From Ensifer adhaerens (GTDB lineage Bacteria > Pseudomonadota > Alphaproteobacteria > Rhizobiales > Rhizobiaceae): a stretch of 64,000 nt of DNA. Positions 34,686 through 43,913 of the stretch are shown piece after piece. Position 1 is the first letter of the stretch. The number at the start of each line of letters is the position of its first letter. Position numbers and translations under genes: made by a program. The notes below the pieces were generated by a model. It saw only the letters and a list, made by a program, of their open reading frames with translations. It did no database searches and was not told the DNA's origin. The DNA is taken from the NCBI RefSeq assembly GCF_001270265.1, contig NZ_LGAP01000023.1:1-64000 (forward strand). Reading direction: 5' to 3'.

Positions 34686-37168
34686 GCGATACGACATTCC
34701 ATCTGAAGAAGAGCCTCGTTCCGGGGCAGGCCATTGGCTACTGGCAGCTCGGCGGTATCACCGAGGAACGCTTCGATGTGCCGGACCAGCCGATGAAGGG
34801 CGAAATGGACCCCTTCTTCTTCCTGACCAAGCACAAGAATTTCATCCCGCACGAGTACCCTTGCCGCACGATCTTCGCCGAGCAGTATCGTGGCAAGCGA
34901 CCCGAGGTGCGCGGGGCGTTCGAGGCCAGCCGCTGGTGGCTGCCCTTCGGCTCGCCGCGGCTTGATCTCTCCGGTTTCTGGTTCCGGCCGACGCGGCTTG
35001 CGACCTGGGCCCGCACTTCGATCGAAGCCGACGCGGCAGGACCGGCAAAAATCCGCCTTGGCACCTGCGGCGGCGCGGTGGTCGTTCTGAACGGCACCGA
35101 AATCGGCTGGATGGCGCCCTATAGCCGCAACCTCGAGGCCAAGGCCGAATTCGAGCTGCCGCTCAACGCCGGTCTCAACGACATCACGATCTTCTTCGAC
35201 GATCTCGCCGAACGCGACGCGCGTTATTTCTTCCAGCTTGACTATCTCTCCGGTCCGACGGCGCACGTGGCGCTGCCCGTCCCCTGCCCGAGTGCAGCCG
35301 CCGCCGATATCGAGACCGCACTCGACGGCATGCATTTCGACAGCACCGCCTATTTCGAAGGCGACATCACGCTCAACTTCGCCGCAGCCCTGCCGCTCGA
35401 CGTGAAGGTCAATGTCGCGGTCGAAGGCGACTTCATGTCGACGGAGCGCTTCGACCACGACTTCGTGCTGAAGGCCGGCGACAACAGGCTGGTGATCGGC
35501 CCGTCGGAAGAGACACCGGCCGACTTCCGCCACTTCCGTATCACGCTCAATGCCGGCGGCTTCGTCGCGTCGCGCTCGCTCGGTGTGGAAATCTGCCATG
35601 CCGGCCGCCAGGGCAGACCACCGGGAACGCTTGCCGACCGCATCACCGAAACCCTCGACGAGATCTCAGGATTTTCCGAACGCGACACGGTTCGTGCCTT
35701 CGCAAGGCTTGCCAGCGGACGCAGCGGCGCCGACACGGATGCGATGATCGAGGAGATCCTGCCCTCGATCGAGGACTGCCACGACTGCGCCGACTTCTCA
35801 CTCGTGCCGCTGATCTGGTCGCGCACCGCATGGGGCCAGGATATCGGTCAGAAGACGCGGGGCCGCATCGACCAAGCGATCCTGAATTTCCGCTACTGGA
35901 TGGACGAGCCCGGCAACGACGTGCAGTGGTATTTTTCCGAAAACCACGCGCTTCTGTTCCACACCTCGGCCTATCTCGCCGGCCACCTCTTCCCCGAGGC
36001 GACCTTCCGTCGCTCGGGCCGCAAGGGCAGCGAACAAAGCGCCGTCGGTGCCGCCCGCGTTCGCGCCTGGCTCGATCACTTCGAGGCCTGGGAAATGGCA
36101 GAGTTCAACTCCGCCCCCTACTTCCCGATCGACCTCAAGGGTCTGACGGCGCTGGCGGCACTCTCGCCCGACGCCGATATCGCCGAACGCGCCAGGAAGG
36201 GCATCATCAGGCTCTGCGAGGTCATCGCGCGCTCGGCCCACCAGGGCATGGTCACGGCGGCTCAGGGCCGCTCCTATGAGCACACGCTCTGCGCCGGCCG
36301 CTCGCTCGAACTTTCGGGCGTCGCGCGCCTGCTCTGGAGCAAGGGCTGGTACGGTCGCCGCGTGCATGCGCTGCCGCAGCTCGCCGTCTGCCTTCGCGAC
36401 CACGGCCTTGTCGTCCCGGAAGCGCTCGCCACTGTCGCCTGCCACCAGGACGAGGCCAATCACCAGGAATGGCGCTTCGCCCAGGGCGAAAACCGTTTCG
36501 CGGCGCTCTACCATTATAAGGGCCGCCACTTCGCTATTGGCTCGGCAGCGCACTATCGCTGGAACGAATGGGGCTATCAGGAAACGGTGCTGCACTTGCG
36601 CCTTGGCCAGCGCCCCGAAGCGGCGATCTGGATCAACCATCCGGGCGAGACCATTCAGTTCGGGTACGGCCGGCCCTCCTTTTGGGGTGGTTGCGGCACC
36701 CTCCCTCGTGCCCACCAGTACAGGGGGCTGGCCGTACTCGACTTTGCGACCGTCAGCGAGCAACCGGATTTCACCCATGCGTGGTTCCCGGTCGCCGAGT
36801 TTGACGAGAGCGTGGTCAAGGGCAAGCGTGCGCTGGCGCGCAGCGGTCGTGGCGCCGTGATCCTGATCGGCGGAAGCGACCTGACTCCGGTCGCCGATGG
36901 CCCGTCGGCCAATGCAGAGCTGCGCCAGACGGGCCACAAGACGCGCTGGATCGTCCGGGTCTGCGAGGCCACCGACCTCGCCGGGGTGGAAACAAGCTTT
37001 GCTTCGCTTGCGGTCGAGGAGAGCGCCGATGGCGCCTTCGTCGTCGACGATCCCGAGTATGGCCGGGTCGTCTTCCGCGACGACGGCACGACGGAAGCCG
37101 AAGGGCGCACCATCGCCGCCAAGGATTTCACGGTGGCGGGCGAGGTCACCATGCTCGCCGCAGGCTAG
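34682..37168 (+). CDS. Large unrecognised protein of the uronide operon, probable carbohydrate-active enzyme
   Basis: An 828-residue protein without signal peptide, so probably cytoplasmic. Residues about 1-320 look like beta-sandwich modules (FWFRPTRLATWARTSIEA, a jelly-roll-like lectin or sugar-binding part). Residues about 330-640 are helical with a conserved-looking aromatic/acidic block (WYFSENHALLFHTSAYLAG, EAWEMAEFNSAPYFPIDL), reminiscent of alpha/alpha-toroid lyases or hydrolases. A C-terminal beta domain follows. The ATGA overlap with kduI and position before the importer imply work on the imported unsaturated oligosaccharide. I do not recognise the family with confidence and do not name an activity. 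A novel GH/PL-type enzyme is the leading idea. Confidence 0.6.
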   Translation: MSDTTFHLKKSLVPGQAIGYWQLGGITEERFDVPDQPMKGEMDPFFFLTKHKNFIPHEYPCRTIFAEQYRGKRPEVRGAFEASRWWLPFGSPRLDLSGFWFRPTRLATWARTSIEADAAGPAKIRLGTCGGAVVVLNGTEIGWMAPYSRNLEAKAEFELPLNAGLNDITIFFDDLAERDARYFFQLDYLSGPTAHVALPVPCPSAAAADIETALDGMHFDSTAYFEGDITLNFAAALPLDVKVNVAVEGDFMSTERFDHDFVLKAGDNRLVIGPSEETPADFRHFRITLNAGGFVASRSLGVEICHAGRQGRPPGTLADRITETLDEISGFSERDTVRAFARLASGRSGADTDAMIEEILPSIEDCHDCADFSLVPLIWSRTAWGQDIGQKTRGRIDQAILNFRYWMDEPGNDVQWYFSENHALLFHTSAYLAGHLFPEATFRRSGRKGSEQSAVGAARVRAWLDHFEAWEMAEFNSAPYFPIDLKGLTALAALSPDADIAERARKGIIRLCEVIARSAHQGMVTAAQGRSYEHTLCAGRSLELSGVARLLWSKGWYGRRVHALPQLAVCLRDHGLVVPEALATVACHQDEANHQEWRFAQGENRFAALYHYKGRHFAIGSAAHYRWNEWGYQETVLHLRLGQRPEAAIWINHPGETIQFGYGRPSFWGGCGTLPRAHQYRGLAVLDFATVSEQPDFTHAWFPVAEFDESVVKGKRALARSGRGAVILIGGSDLTPVADGPSANAELRQTGHKTRWIVRVCEATDLAGVETSFASLAVEESADGAFVVDDPEYGRVVFRDDGTTEAEGRTIAAKDFTVAGEVTMLAAG

Positions 37169-37257
37169 CGGGACGAAGAGTTGCGCCGGCCGGGAGAAGC
37201 CGGCGCCAGCCCAAACGAGCGGGAGGAAGCTCGTCAACGGTTAAGAGGAGGAAGACA

Positions 37258-38526
37258 ATGACCAAGACCAGAACGATGCTCGCGGCGCTCGCCATCGGGC
37301 TCATGTCGTCGACGGCGGCAGTCGCCGGAGACGTGCGCATCATGTGGTATTCCGATGGCGTCGAAGGCGAGGTGCTGAAGGACCTGCTCGATCGCTTCAT
37401 GAACGAGAACCCCGGGATCAACGTGATCCTCGACAACGTCTCCTACAGCGTCGTCAGAGAGCAGCTACCGGTGCAGCTCGAAGCCGGCAACGGCCCGGAT
37501 ATTGCCCGCGTCACCAACCTGAAGGCCCAGAGCCAGCACTGGCTCGACCTCCGGCCGCTGGTGGCTGACGCCGCCTATTGGGACGAGAATTTCGGCGAAC
37601 AGGCCGACTGGATGCGCCCTGATGGCTCGAACCAGATCTCCGGCTTCATGACGCAGATCACGATTGCCGGCGGCTTTGCCAACAAGACGCTGTTCGACCA
37701 GGCGGGCGTTGCGATCCCCGGAAAGGATGCGACCTGGGACGATTGGGCGAAGGCAGCCAAGCAGGTGGCCGAGAGCCAGCAGGTGCCCTTCCCGATGGCG
37801 CTCGACCGCTCCGGCCATCGCCTCAGCGGTCCGAACCTCGCCTACGGCGGCAACTACATCGGCGCCGACGGCAAGCCGGCACCACTCGACGACGGCTCGA
37901 AGAACTTCCTGACGTCCTTCGTCGGCTGGGTTGCCGACGGCACGATGAGCAAGGACGTCTGGGTTTCCGCCGCCGGCTCGACCTATCGTGCAGCCGCCGA
38001 CGACTTCATCAACGGCCAGCTGGTCTACTACTATTCCGGTTCCTGGCAGGTTCCGAACTTCTCGACGAAGATCGGCACCAACTTCGACTGGGTGGCGACC
38101 GGCAGCCCCTGCGGCCCGACGAACTGCACCGGCATGACCGGCGGCGCGGGTCTGGTTGCGGTCAAATACACCAAGAACCCGAAGGAAGTCGCCAAGGTGA
38201 TGGATTATCTCGCAAGCGAGGCCATCGTGAAGGAGTTCTCCGAGCGCACCCTGTTCCTGCCGGCGCATAAGGGCGTGCTCGCCAAGGGGCTCGACTTCAA
38301 GACCGACGACGCTCAGGCCAAGACCGCGCTCAACGCTTTCGTCGAGGCGAGCAAGTCGCTCTCCGACCTCGCGCGCAAGCTGCCCGGCTGGCACTGGTCC
38401 GATACCTTCTACGGCGCGCTCGTCACCCGCGTCAGCCAGGCGGCTGCCGGCGAGATGACGATCGACGAAGCGTTCACGCGCATCGACTCCGACATCGCCA
38501 CCAAGGTAAAGGACTCCGGGAACTGA
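37258..38526 (+). CDS. ABC importer substrate-binding protein, family 1 (oligouronide candidate)
   Basis: A 422-residue periplasmic protein. A signal peptide (MLAALAIGLMSSTAAVAG) is cut near VAG-D, and family 1 binding-protein lobes follow (DVRIMWYSDGVEGEVL, EAGNGPDIARVTNLKAQS). AGGAGG lies upstream. A strong hairpin (38541-38572) follows, then two permeases and an ATPase. Context with GH105, KduI and KduD points to unsaturated galacturonide or rhamnogalacturonan oligosaccharides as ligand (inference). Confidence 0.88.
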   Translation: MTKTRTMLAALAIGLMSSTAAVAGDVRIMWYSDGVEGEVLKDLLDRFMNENPGINVILDNVSYSVVREQLPVQLEAGNGPDIARVTNLKAQSQHWLDLRPLVADAAYWDENFGEQADWMRPDGSNQISGFMTQITIAGGFANKTLFDQAGVAIPGKDATWDDWAKAAKQVAESQQVPFPMALDRSGHRLSGPNLAYGGNYIGADGKPAPLDDGSKNFLTSFVGWVADGTMSKDVWVSAAGSTYRAAADDFINGQLVYYYSGSWQVPNFSTKIGTNFDWVATGSPCGPTNCTGMTGGAGLVAVKYTKNPKEVAKVMDYLASEAIVKEFSERTLFLPAHKGVLAKGLDFKTDDAQAKTALNAFVEASKSLSDLARKLPGWHWSDTFYGALVTRVSQAAAGEMTIDEAFTRIDSDIATKVKDSGN

Positions 38527-38540
38527 TCGAGGTCATCGGC

Positions 38541-38572
38541 GCCCGACGGCATGACATCTCATGCCGTCGGGC
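38541..38572 (+). terminator. Perfect 14-bp intercistronic hairpin after the binding-protein gene
   Basis: GCCCGACGGCATGA (38541-38554) pairs perfectly with TCATGCCGTCGGGC (38559-38572) around a 4-nt CATC loop. No T tract follows, so it is more likely an mRNA 3'-stabilising or RNase-stop element that keeps the binding-protein message abundant than a full terminator. The 218-nt gap to the permease has no other gene. Confidence 0.65.
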
Positions 38573-38744
38573 CGGTGTTCCGTGTCCCGGACGTCGCGAT
38601 ATGCGAAAGCCACGACTTACCGATGGTTTCGCGCGGCAAATTGCGATTGCCCGTCCTCGACGGGCAGGACGTTAGAATCCGGCAGCGATCTTTGCGTATC
38701 TTGCAATCAGGCAGCGCACGACCGTTGGGGTGAGGAGCCAAGTC

Positions 38745-39773
38745 ATGAAGGCAAATGTTCCAAGACGAAGCGGCTCCGGCCTCGGGGAAGCGGCCATGGT
38801 GCCCGTACGCCTCGTGATGGGGGCCGTCGATGCGCCGTTGCGCTGGGTGCAGCGGCGGCTTGGCATCGGTGGAATGGCGACCTTCTTCCTGCTGCCGAAC
38901 ATGCTGATCTTCGGCATCTTCGTGCTACTGCCGTTCTTCATCAACTTCGCCTATTCCATGACCGGCGGCACCGCGCTGTTCCTCCCGGATCGGACCTTCG
39001 TCGGCACCGAACAATATGCACGCCTCTTCGATTGCGTGAACTATGCCGACCCGAATAGCTGCACTGAAGACACCTTCTGGACCGCCGTCGGCAATACCGC
39101 CTGGTTCGTCCTGTTGCAGGTCAGCTTGATGATCCTGTTTTCGCTGGTGACCGCGCTGATCCTCAATCGCGACCTGATGGCGCGCAGTTTCTGGCGGGCG
39201 GTCTTCTTTTTTCCGGTGCTGCTGTCTCCCGTCGTCGTCGGCCTGATCTGGAAGTGGATCCTGCAGCGCCAGGGCCTGCTGAATTTCGGCCTCTACAGCC
39301 TCGGCCTCGAGCCGCATACCTGGCTCAACGACCGCAACTGGTCCTTTGCCGCAACCGTCGGCGTTTCGATCTGGGCCCATATGGGCTTCTACACGCTGAT
39401 CCTGCTTGCCGGCCTGCAGGCGATCCCGAAGGATCTCTATGAAGCAGCCGAGATGGACGGCACCCGCCCAGCGCGCGCCTTCTGGCGCATCACCCTGCCG
39501 CTCCTGATGCCCAATCTGCTCGTCGTCGTCGTGCTCGTGCTGATCCGCGCCGTGCAGATCTTCGACGAGGTCTACGTGCTCACCGGCGGCGGCCCGGGCA
39601 CCAGCACGCTCTATCTCACCCAATATATCTACGAGACCGGCTTCGCGACGCAATTGCGCAATCCCGGCCTTGCCGCGGCAGCCTCGATCCTGATGGGCGT
39701 GGTGCTGGTGATCCTCACTTTGGTCCAGCTTGGCCTTGGCCGCAAAGGCGAGAACAAGGGAGCCCGCAAATGA
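38745..39773 (+). CDS. ABC importer permease, MalF/UgpA type
   Basis: A 342-residue permease. An N-terminal cytoplasmic extension of about 45 residues comes before the first helix (FFLLPNMLIFGIFVLLPFFI). The EAA loop is EAAEMDGTRPARAFWRITLP. ATG 38745 has GAGGAG seven bases upstream; a GTG at 38730 is less likely. Its stop overlaps the next permease start by 4 nt. It is one half of the uronide importer channel. Confidence 0.88.
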   Translation: MKANVPRRSGSGLGEAAMVPVRLVMGAVDAPLRWVQRRLGIGGMATFFLLPNMLIFGIFVLLPFFINFAYSMTGGTALFLPDRTFVGTEQYARLFDCVNYADPNSCTEDTFWTAVGNTAWFVLLQVSLMILFSLVTALILNRDLMARSFWRAVFFFPVLLSPVVVGLIWKWILQRQGLLNFGLYSLGLEPHTWLNDRNWSFAATVGVSIWAHMGFYTLILLAGLQAIPKDLYEAAEMDGTRPARAFWRITLPLLMPNLLVVVVLVLIRAVQIFDEVYVLTGGGPGTSTLYLTQYIYETGFATQLRNPGLAAAASILMGVVLVILTLVQLGLGRKGENKGARK

Positions 39774-40822
39774 GCCGTCTAGCCGAATTCATCTTTCGAC
39801 GCCGCGGCCGCAACGGCTGGCACTGGACCGACATCGTCACCTGGCTCTGGCTGGTCGGCGGCCTCTTCATCATGTTCGGCCCGGCCGTCTGGCTCGTCGG
39901 CTCCTCTTTCAAGTCGCCGGCAGCGCTTGCCGAGTTCCCGCCGACGATCATGCCCTATGTGACCCAGAAGGCGACCGTCGAGGGTTACGACAAGCCGCTC
40001 GACCTCTACGAAGTGACGCGGCCGGACGGCAGCAAGGCCGTGCTCGCCGAGGTCCGCCGCATCGGCATCGTTGCCCAAATGGTTGCGCCGGAGAAACCAA
40101 CCGATATCGTCAAGGTCAACATCGCTGAGCGCACGCCGGTGCGCACCATGTCCTTCGCCACGACCAACTACACCGAGCCCTTCACCCACTTCGACTTCGT
40201 CCGTTATCTCTGGAACTCGGTTTTCGTGACGGTGACGGCGACGCTGATTACCCTGATCGTCAATTCGATGGCCGCCTTCGCGCTCAGCAAATACGAGTTC
40301 CGCGGCCGCACCTTCGCAATGTTGCTGATCCTTGCGACCCTGATGGTGCCGCTGTCGGTGATCATGGTGCCGCTCTATTCGATCGTCTCGGCACTCGGCC
40401 TCTTCAACAATCTCTGGGGCGTGATCCTGCCGACGGTGGCAACGCCGACCGGTGTCTTCATCCTGCGCCAGTACATGCTGACCATCCCCGACGAACTGAT
40501 CGACGCGGCACGCATGGACAAGGCGTCGGAGTGGCAGATCTACTGGCGCATCATCCTGCCGCTGACAGCACCGGCGCTCGCTGTGCTTGCGATCTTCTCC
40601 GTCGTCTGGCGCTGGAACGACTTCCTCTGGCCGCTGATCGTGCTGTCGCGCAAGGAGCTCTACACGCTGCAGGTCGGTCTCAGCATCTATTCCGGCGAGC
40701 TGAACGTGCAGTGGCATTTCATTCTCGCCATGACCGTGGTGACGATGATCCCGGTCGTCTTGGTCTTCATCTTCCTGCAACGCTTCATCACCACCGGCAT
40801 TGCCGGAACCGGACTGAAATAA
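39770..40822 (+). CDS. ABC importer permease, MalG/UgpE type, with large periplasmic loop
   Basis: A 350-residue permease. After the first helix ([20 protein letters not shown]) an approximately 100-residue hydrophilic insertion (ending [20 protein letters not shown]) forms a periplasmic domain before the usual five helices. The EAA loop is [20 protein letters not shown]. Such loops occur in some rhizobial oligosaccharide importers and may contact the binding protein. It overlaps the upstream permease by 4 nt. Confidence 0.88.
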   Translation: MSRLAEFIFRRRGRNGWHWTDIVTWLWLVGGLFIMFGPAVWLVGSSFKSPAALAEFPPTIMPYVTQKATVEGYDKPLDLYEVTRPDGSKAVLAEVRRIGIVAQMVAPEKPTDIVKVNIAERTPVRTMSFATTNYTEPFTHFDFVRYLWNSVFVTVTATLITLIVNSMAAFALSKYEFRGRTFAMLLILATLMVPLSVIMVPLYSIVSALGLFNNLWGVILPTVATPTGVFILRQYMLTIPDELIDAARMDKASEWQIYWRIILPLTAPALAVLAIFSVVWRWNDFLWPLIVLSRKELYTLQVGLSIYSGELNVQWHFILAMTVVTMIPVVLVFIFLQRFITTGIAGTGLK

Positions 40823-40832
40823 GGGGGCACTC

Positions 40833-41918
40833 ATGGGCCACATCAAGCTTACCAATGTGACCAAGTCGTTCGGCGCCGTCGACGTGCTTCATGACATCAA
40901 TCTGGAAATCAAGGACGGCGAATTCGTCGTCTTTGTCGGACCGTCCGGCTGCGGCAAGTCCACGCTGCTGCGCATGATCGCCGGGCTGGAAAAGCCGACC
41001 GGCGGAGAACTCGCCATCGACGGCAAAGTGGTCAACGACGTGCCGGCCGCCGATCGCGGCCTTGCCATGGTCTTCCAGTCCTACGCGCTCTATCCCCACA
41101 TGAGCGTGCGCCAGAACCTCGCCTTCGGCCTCGAAAACACCCGGATGCCGAAGGTGGAGATCGCCGAGCGCATTGGGGAAGCCGCCCGCATGCTCGAAAT
41201 CGAGCCCTATCTGGAGCGCCGCCCCGGGCAGCTCTCCGGCGGGCAGCGCCAGCGCGTCGCGATCGGTCGCGCGATCGTCCGTCGCCCGGTTGCCTTCCTG
41301 CTCGACGAGCCGCTGTCGAACCTCGATGCAGAACTGCGCGGCTCCACCCGCGCCGAGCTCGCAGCCCTTCACGCGCGCCTTTCGGCGACGATGATCTATG
41401 TGACGCACGATCAAGTCGAGGCGATGACGCTTGCCGACCGCATCGTGGTCCTGCGCGCCGGCCGCATCGAACAGATCGGCACGCCGCTCGAACTCTACAA
41501 TCGACCCGCCAACCGCTTCGTCGCCGGCTTCATCGGCTCTCCGCATATGAACTTCCTCGAAGGCACGCTCGAAGCCTCTGGCTCGGACAGGGCTGTCGCA
41601 ACGCTTAAGGGCGGTCACCGACTGGAGGTTCCGATGGCGGGCGGTGCAGTTGCGGCCGGATCGCCGATCACCCTCGGCGTCCGGCCGCAGCACATTACGC
41701 TCGACGCCGGCGAAAACAGCATTCCGGCGAAGATCCGGCTCGTCGAGGCACTCGGTTCCGAAACCGTGCTGCATGCTGATGTCGCCGGCCAGAAGGTACT
41801 GGTCGTCGCCCCTGGCCAGCATGACCTCGCGCCGGGTGCCGACATCAGGCTGTCGCTCGCCGCCGCCCCCATCCATCTTTTCAACGACCGGGGGCTTCGC
41901 CTTGAACGCGCTGTTTGA
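40833..41918 (+). CDS. ABC importer ATPase, MalK/UgpC type
   Basis: A 361-residue ATPase: Walker [11 protein letters not shown]-loop [13 protein letters not shown], signature [15 protein letters not shown], Walker [12 protein letters not shown], and H-loop [20 protein letters not shown] domain ([14 protein letters not shown]) is at the C-terminus. GGGGG precedes the ATG. The kduD start lies inside its last codons, so transport and catabolism are coupled at translation. Confidence 0.92.
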   Translation: MGHIKLTNVTKSFGAVDVLHDINLEIKDGEFVVFVGPSGCGKSTLLRMIAGLEKPTGGELAIDGKVVNDVPAADRGLAMVFQSYALYPHMSVRQNLAFGLENTRMPKVEIAERIGEAARMLEIEPYLERRPGQLSGGQRQRVAIGRAIVRRPVAFLLDEPLSNLDAELRGSTRAELAALHARLSATMIYVTHDQVEAMTLADRIVVLRAGRIEQIGTPLELYNRPANRFVAGFIGSPHMNFLEGTLEASGSDRAVATLKGGHRLEVPMAGGAVAAGSPITLGVRPQHITLDAGENSIPAKIRLVEALGSETVLHADVAGQKVLVVAPGQHDLAPGADIRLSLAAAPIHLFNDRGLRLERAV

Positions 41919-42660
41919 CCTCACCGACAAGACCGCACTCGTGACCGGCGCCCGGACCGGCCTCGGCCAGGGCATGGCTCTGGCGCTGGCGCGGGCCGGT
42001 GCTGATATCGTGGCGCTCGGTTCTTCGCCGATGCCGGAGACGGCTGCGCTGGTCAGGGAAACGGGCGTGCGCTTCCATGAATTGACCATCGACCTCTCCA
42101 AGCCCTTCGATGCAAGGGCCACTGTCGCGGAGGCCGCCGCGGCATTCGGCGGCGTCGATATCCTCGTCAACAATGCCGGCATCATCCGCCGCGCCGACCT
42201 GCTCGACTATTCCGAGGAGGACTGGGACAGCGTGCTCGACGTGAACCTGAAGGCGGCCTTCCTGCTGTCGCAGGCGGCAGCAAGGCACATGGTCTCAACC
42301 GGACGAGCAGGGCGGATCGTCAATGTCGCGTCCATGCTGACCTTCCAGGGCGGCATCCGCGTGCCGGCCTATGCCGCTTCGAAGCACGGCATTGCCGGCC
42401 TCACCAAGGCGATGGCCAATGAATTGGCGCCGCACGGAATTACCGTCAATGCGATCGCCCCCGGGTACATGGCGACCGACAACACCGAGGCACTGCGCAA
42501 CAATCCCGAGCGCAACGCCCAGATCTCTGCGCGCATTCCGATGGGACGCTGGGGCACCCCGGATGATCTCGCGACCGCCGTGCTCTTCTTCACAGCACCG
42601 GCTTCCGGCTATGTCACCGGCACCGTAGTGCCGGTCGACGGCGGCTGGCTCGTACGCTAG
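41902..42660 (+). CDS. kduD: 2-dehydro-3-deoxy-D-gluconate 5-dehydrogenase
   Basis: A 252-residue classical short-chain dehydrogenase. [10 protein letters not shown] is at residues 15-24 for NAD(H), NNAG at 90-93, and catalytic Asn115, Ser144, Tyr157, Lys161. Overall it matches KduD, including the N-terminal [18 protein letters not shown]. It reduces 3-deoxy-D-glycero-2,5-hexodiulosonate to 2-keto-3-deoxygluconate. The best start is TTG 41902, overlapping the ATPase end by 17 nt, with a G-rich stretch (CGGGGG) upstream; no suitable ATG exists. KDG kinase and aldolase are not in the window. Confidence 0.88.
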   Translation: MNALFDLTDKTALVTGARTGLGQGMALALARAGADIVALGSSPMPETAALVRETGVRFHELTIDLSKPFDARATVAEAAAAFGGVDILVNNAGIIRRADLLDYSEEDWDSVLDVNLKAAFLLSQAAARHMVSTGRAGRIVNVASMLTFQGGIRVPAYAASKHGIAGLTKAMANELAPHGITVNAIAPGYMATDNTEALRNNPERNAQISARIPMGRWGTPDDLATAVLFFTAPASGYVTGTVVPVDGGWLVR

Positions 42661-42669
42661 GCGTGGTCG

Positions 42670-43563
42670 ATGTCCATCTCCACCGAGCGACTGCGCACAC
42701 TTCTCGGGTTCGTCGATACGGAGCTCTGCCTCGAAGCGCACGAGACGGAAGACTGCGGCTCCTATGTCGTCGAAAGGCTGCGCTTTCGCAGTCGCCACGA
42801 CCAGTCGGAAATCCGAGGCTTTCTGACGCGGCCCCCTGGCAGCGACGAACCGTGGCCGGCAATCCTCTACGCCCATGCGCATGGCGGTCGCTACGACATC
42901 GGCGCCGGCGAGCTCATTGACGGCCGGCCGGCGCTGCTCAGCCCGCCCGGGCCGTTGCTCGCCGAGCATGGCTTCGTGACCCTTTGCATCGACATGCCGA
43001 CCTTCGGCGAACGCGCAATCGTGACGGAGAGCGCCGCGACGAAGGCCGCACTCTGGTACGGCCGGACGCTGTTCGGCCAGATGCTCGGCGAACAGAGGGC
43101 GGCGCTTACCTGGCTTTCATCTCGTGATGACGTGGACCCCAATCGGGTGGGCATGACCGGGATTTCGATGGGCGCTACGCTTTCCTATTTCCTGCCGGCG
43201 CTCGACGAGCGGATCGCGGCGATCGCACATCTGTGCTGCTATGCCGATTTCGCGACATTGATCGAACTTGGTGCTCACGATTTGCACGGTCAGTATCTCA
43301 CGATGCCGGGCCTTCTATCCCTGACGTCGACTGGGATGATAGCAGGAATGGTTGCCCCTCGCCCGCAGCTGATTTGCGTCGGTTTCGATGATCCGTTGAC
43401 ACCACCATCGGCTGTTCTGCGTGCCTTCATGGAGACGTCGAAGGCTTATGCGACCAAAGATGCCGAGGAGATGCTGAAGCTTCTCGAGGAAGACGGCGTC
43501 GGCCATCGTGAGACGGAGGCGATGCGCGCTGCTGTTCTTGAGTTTTTCAAGCGTCATTTGTAA
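42670..43563 (+). CDS. Alpha/beta-hydrolase, probable esterase of the uronide locus
   Basis: A 297-residue alpha/beta hydrolase without signal peptide. The nucleophile elbow GISMGA places Ser166. An oxyanion-side motif YAHAHGGRYDIG and the late VGFDDPLTPPSA with a C-terminal His (GVGHRETE) complete a plausible Ser-Asp-His triad. It resembles the dienelactone-hydrolase/acetyl-xylan-esterase-like group. As the last gene of the operon, 9 nt after kduD, it may deacetylate or demethylate imported oligouronides in the cytoplasm (inference). The specific substrate is unknown. Confidence 0.75.
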   Translation: MSISTERLRTLLGFVDTELCLEAHETEDCGSYVVERLRFRSRHDQSEIRGFLTRPPGSDEPWPAILYAHAHGGRYDIGAGELIDGRPALLSPPGPLLAEHGFVTLCIDMPTFGERAIVTESAATKAALWYGRTLFGQMLGEQRAALTWLSSRDDVDPNRVGMTGISMGATLSYFLPALDERIAAIAHLCCYADFATLIELGAHDLHGQYLTMPGLLSLTSTGMIAGMVAPRPQLICVGFDDPLTPPSAVLRAFMETSKAYATKDAEEMLKLLEEDGVGHRETEAMRAAVLEFFKRHL

Positions 43564-43582
43564 CGATGCCAACTTAGGTTCG

Positions 43583-43913
43583 TCACTCAATCGCTGCGCT
43601 CGCCCGACAAAAACTATGCCACGAGGGATCGCGGCCTGCTCCAAATAGATGTTCCTGGACGGAGCGGGTTACCGCGCCATAGGGGATCAGGAAAATATGC
43701 TCCGTCGTGACTAGACGGTGGTCGCCGGGACGAAGCACGATTGAAAAGCCATGGCGACCTTTCTTGACGGACTTGCCCGGAATGCTCTGGCAATCGCCAT
43801 TGATATCCGTGCCATTGCAGCACGACGACGGGGCACGTTCTCTGTTGGCCCAAGGCGGTATTTCGAGCGTAAAGCGAGCAGCTTACGGTGAACCCTGCGA
43901 GGCAGAGGGCCAT
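43583..43913 (-). pseudogene. Frameshifted small secreted-protein gene coupled to the cyclase gene
   Basis: An ATG at 43913 overlaps the stop of the cyclase gene (TGATG) and begins a signal-peptide-like MALCLAGFTVSC. After about 12 codons, protein-like sequence continues in another frame: ARFTLEIPPWANRER, then GTDINGDCQSIPGKSVKKG and HIFLIPYGAVTRSVQEHLFG, to a stop at 43583. The second frame is open from 43882 but lacks a start. Together they suggest a roughly 110-residue Cys-containing exported protein with one indel near 43875-43882. I do not recognise the family. Either a pseudogene or a sequencing error. The region to 43564 otherwise holds nothing. Confidence 0.4.

Noticed and set aside
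35798-37237. 479-codon open frame on the minus strand
   Set aside because: Antisense to the 828-residue uronide-operon protein; no domain, start signal or independent context.
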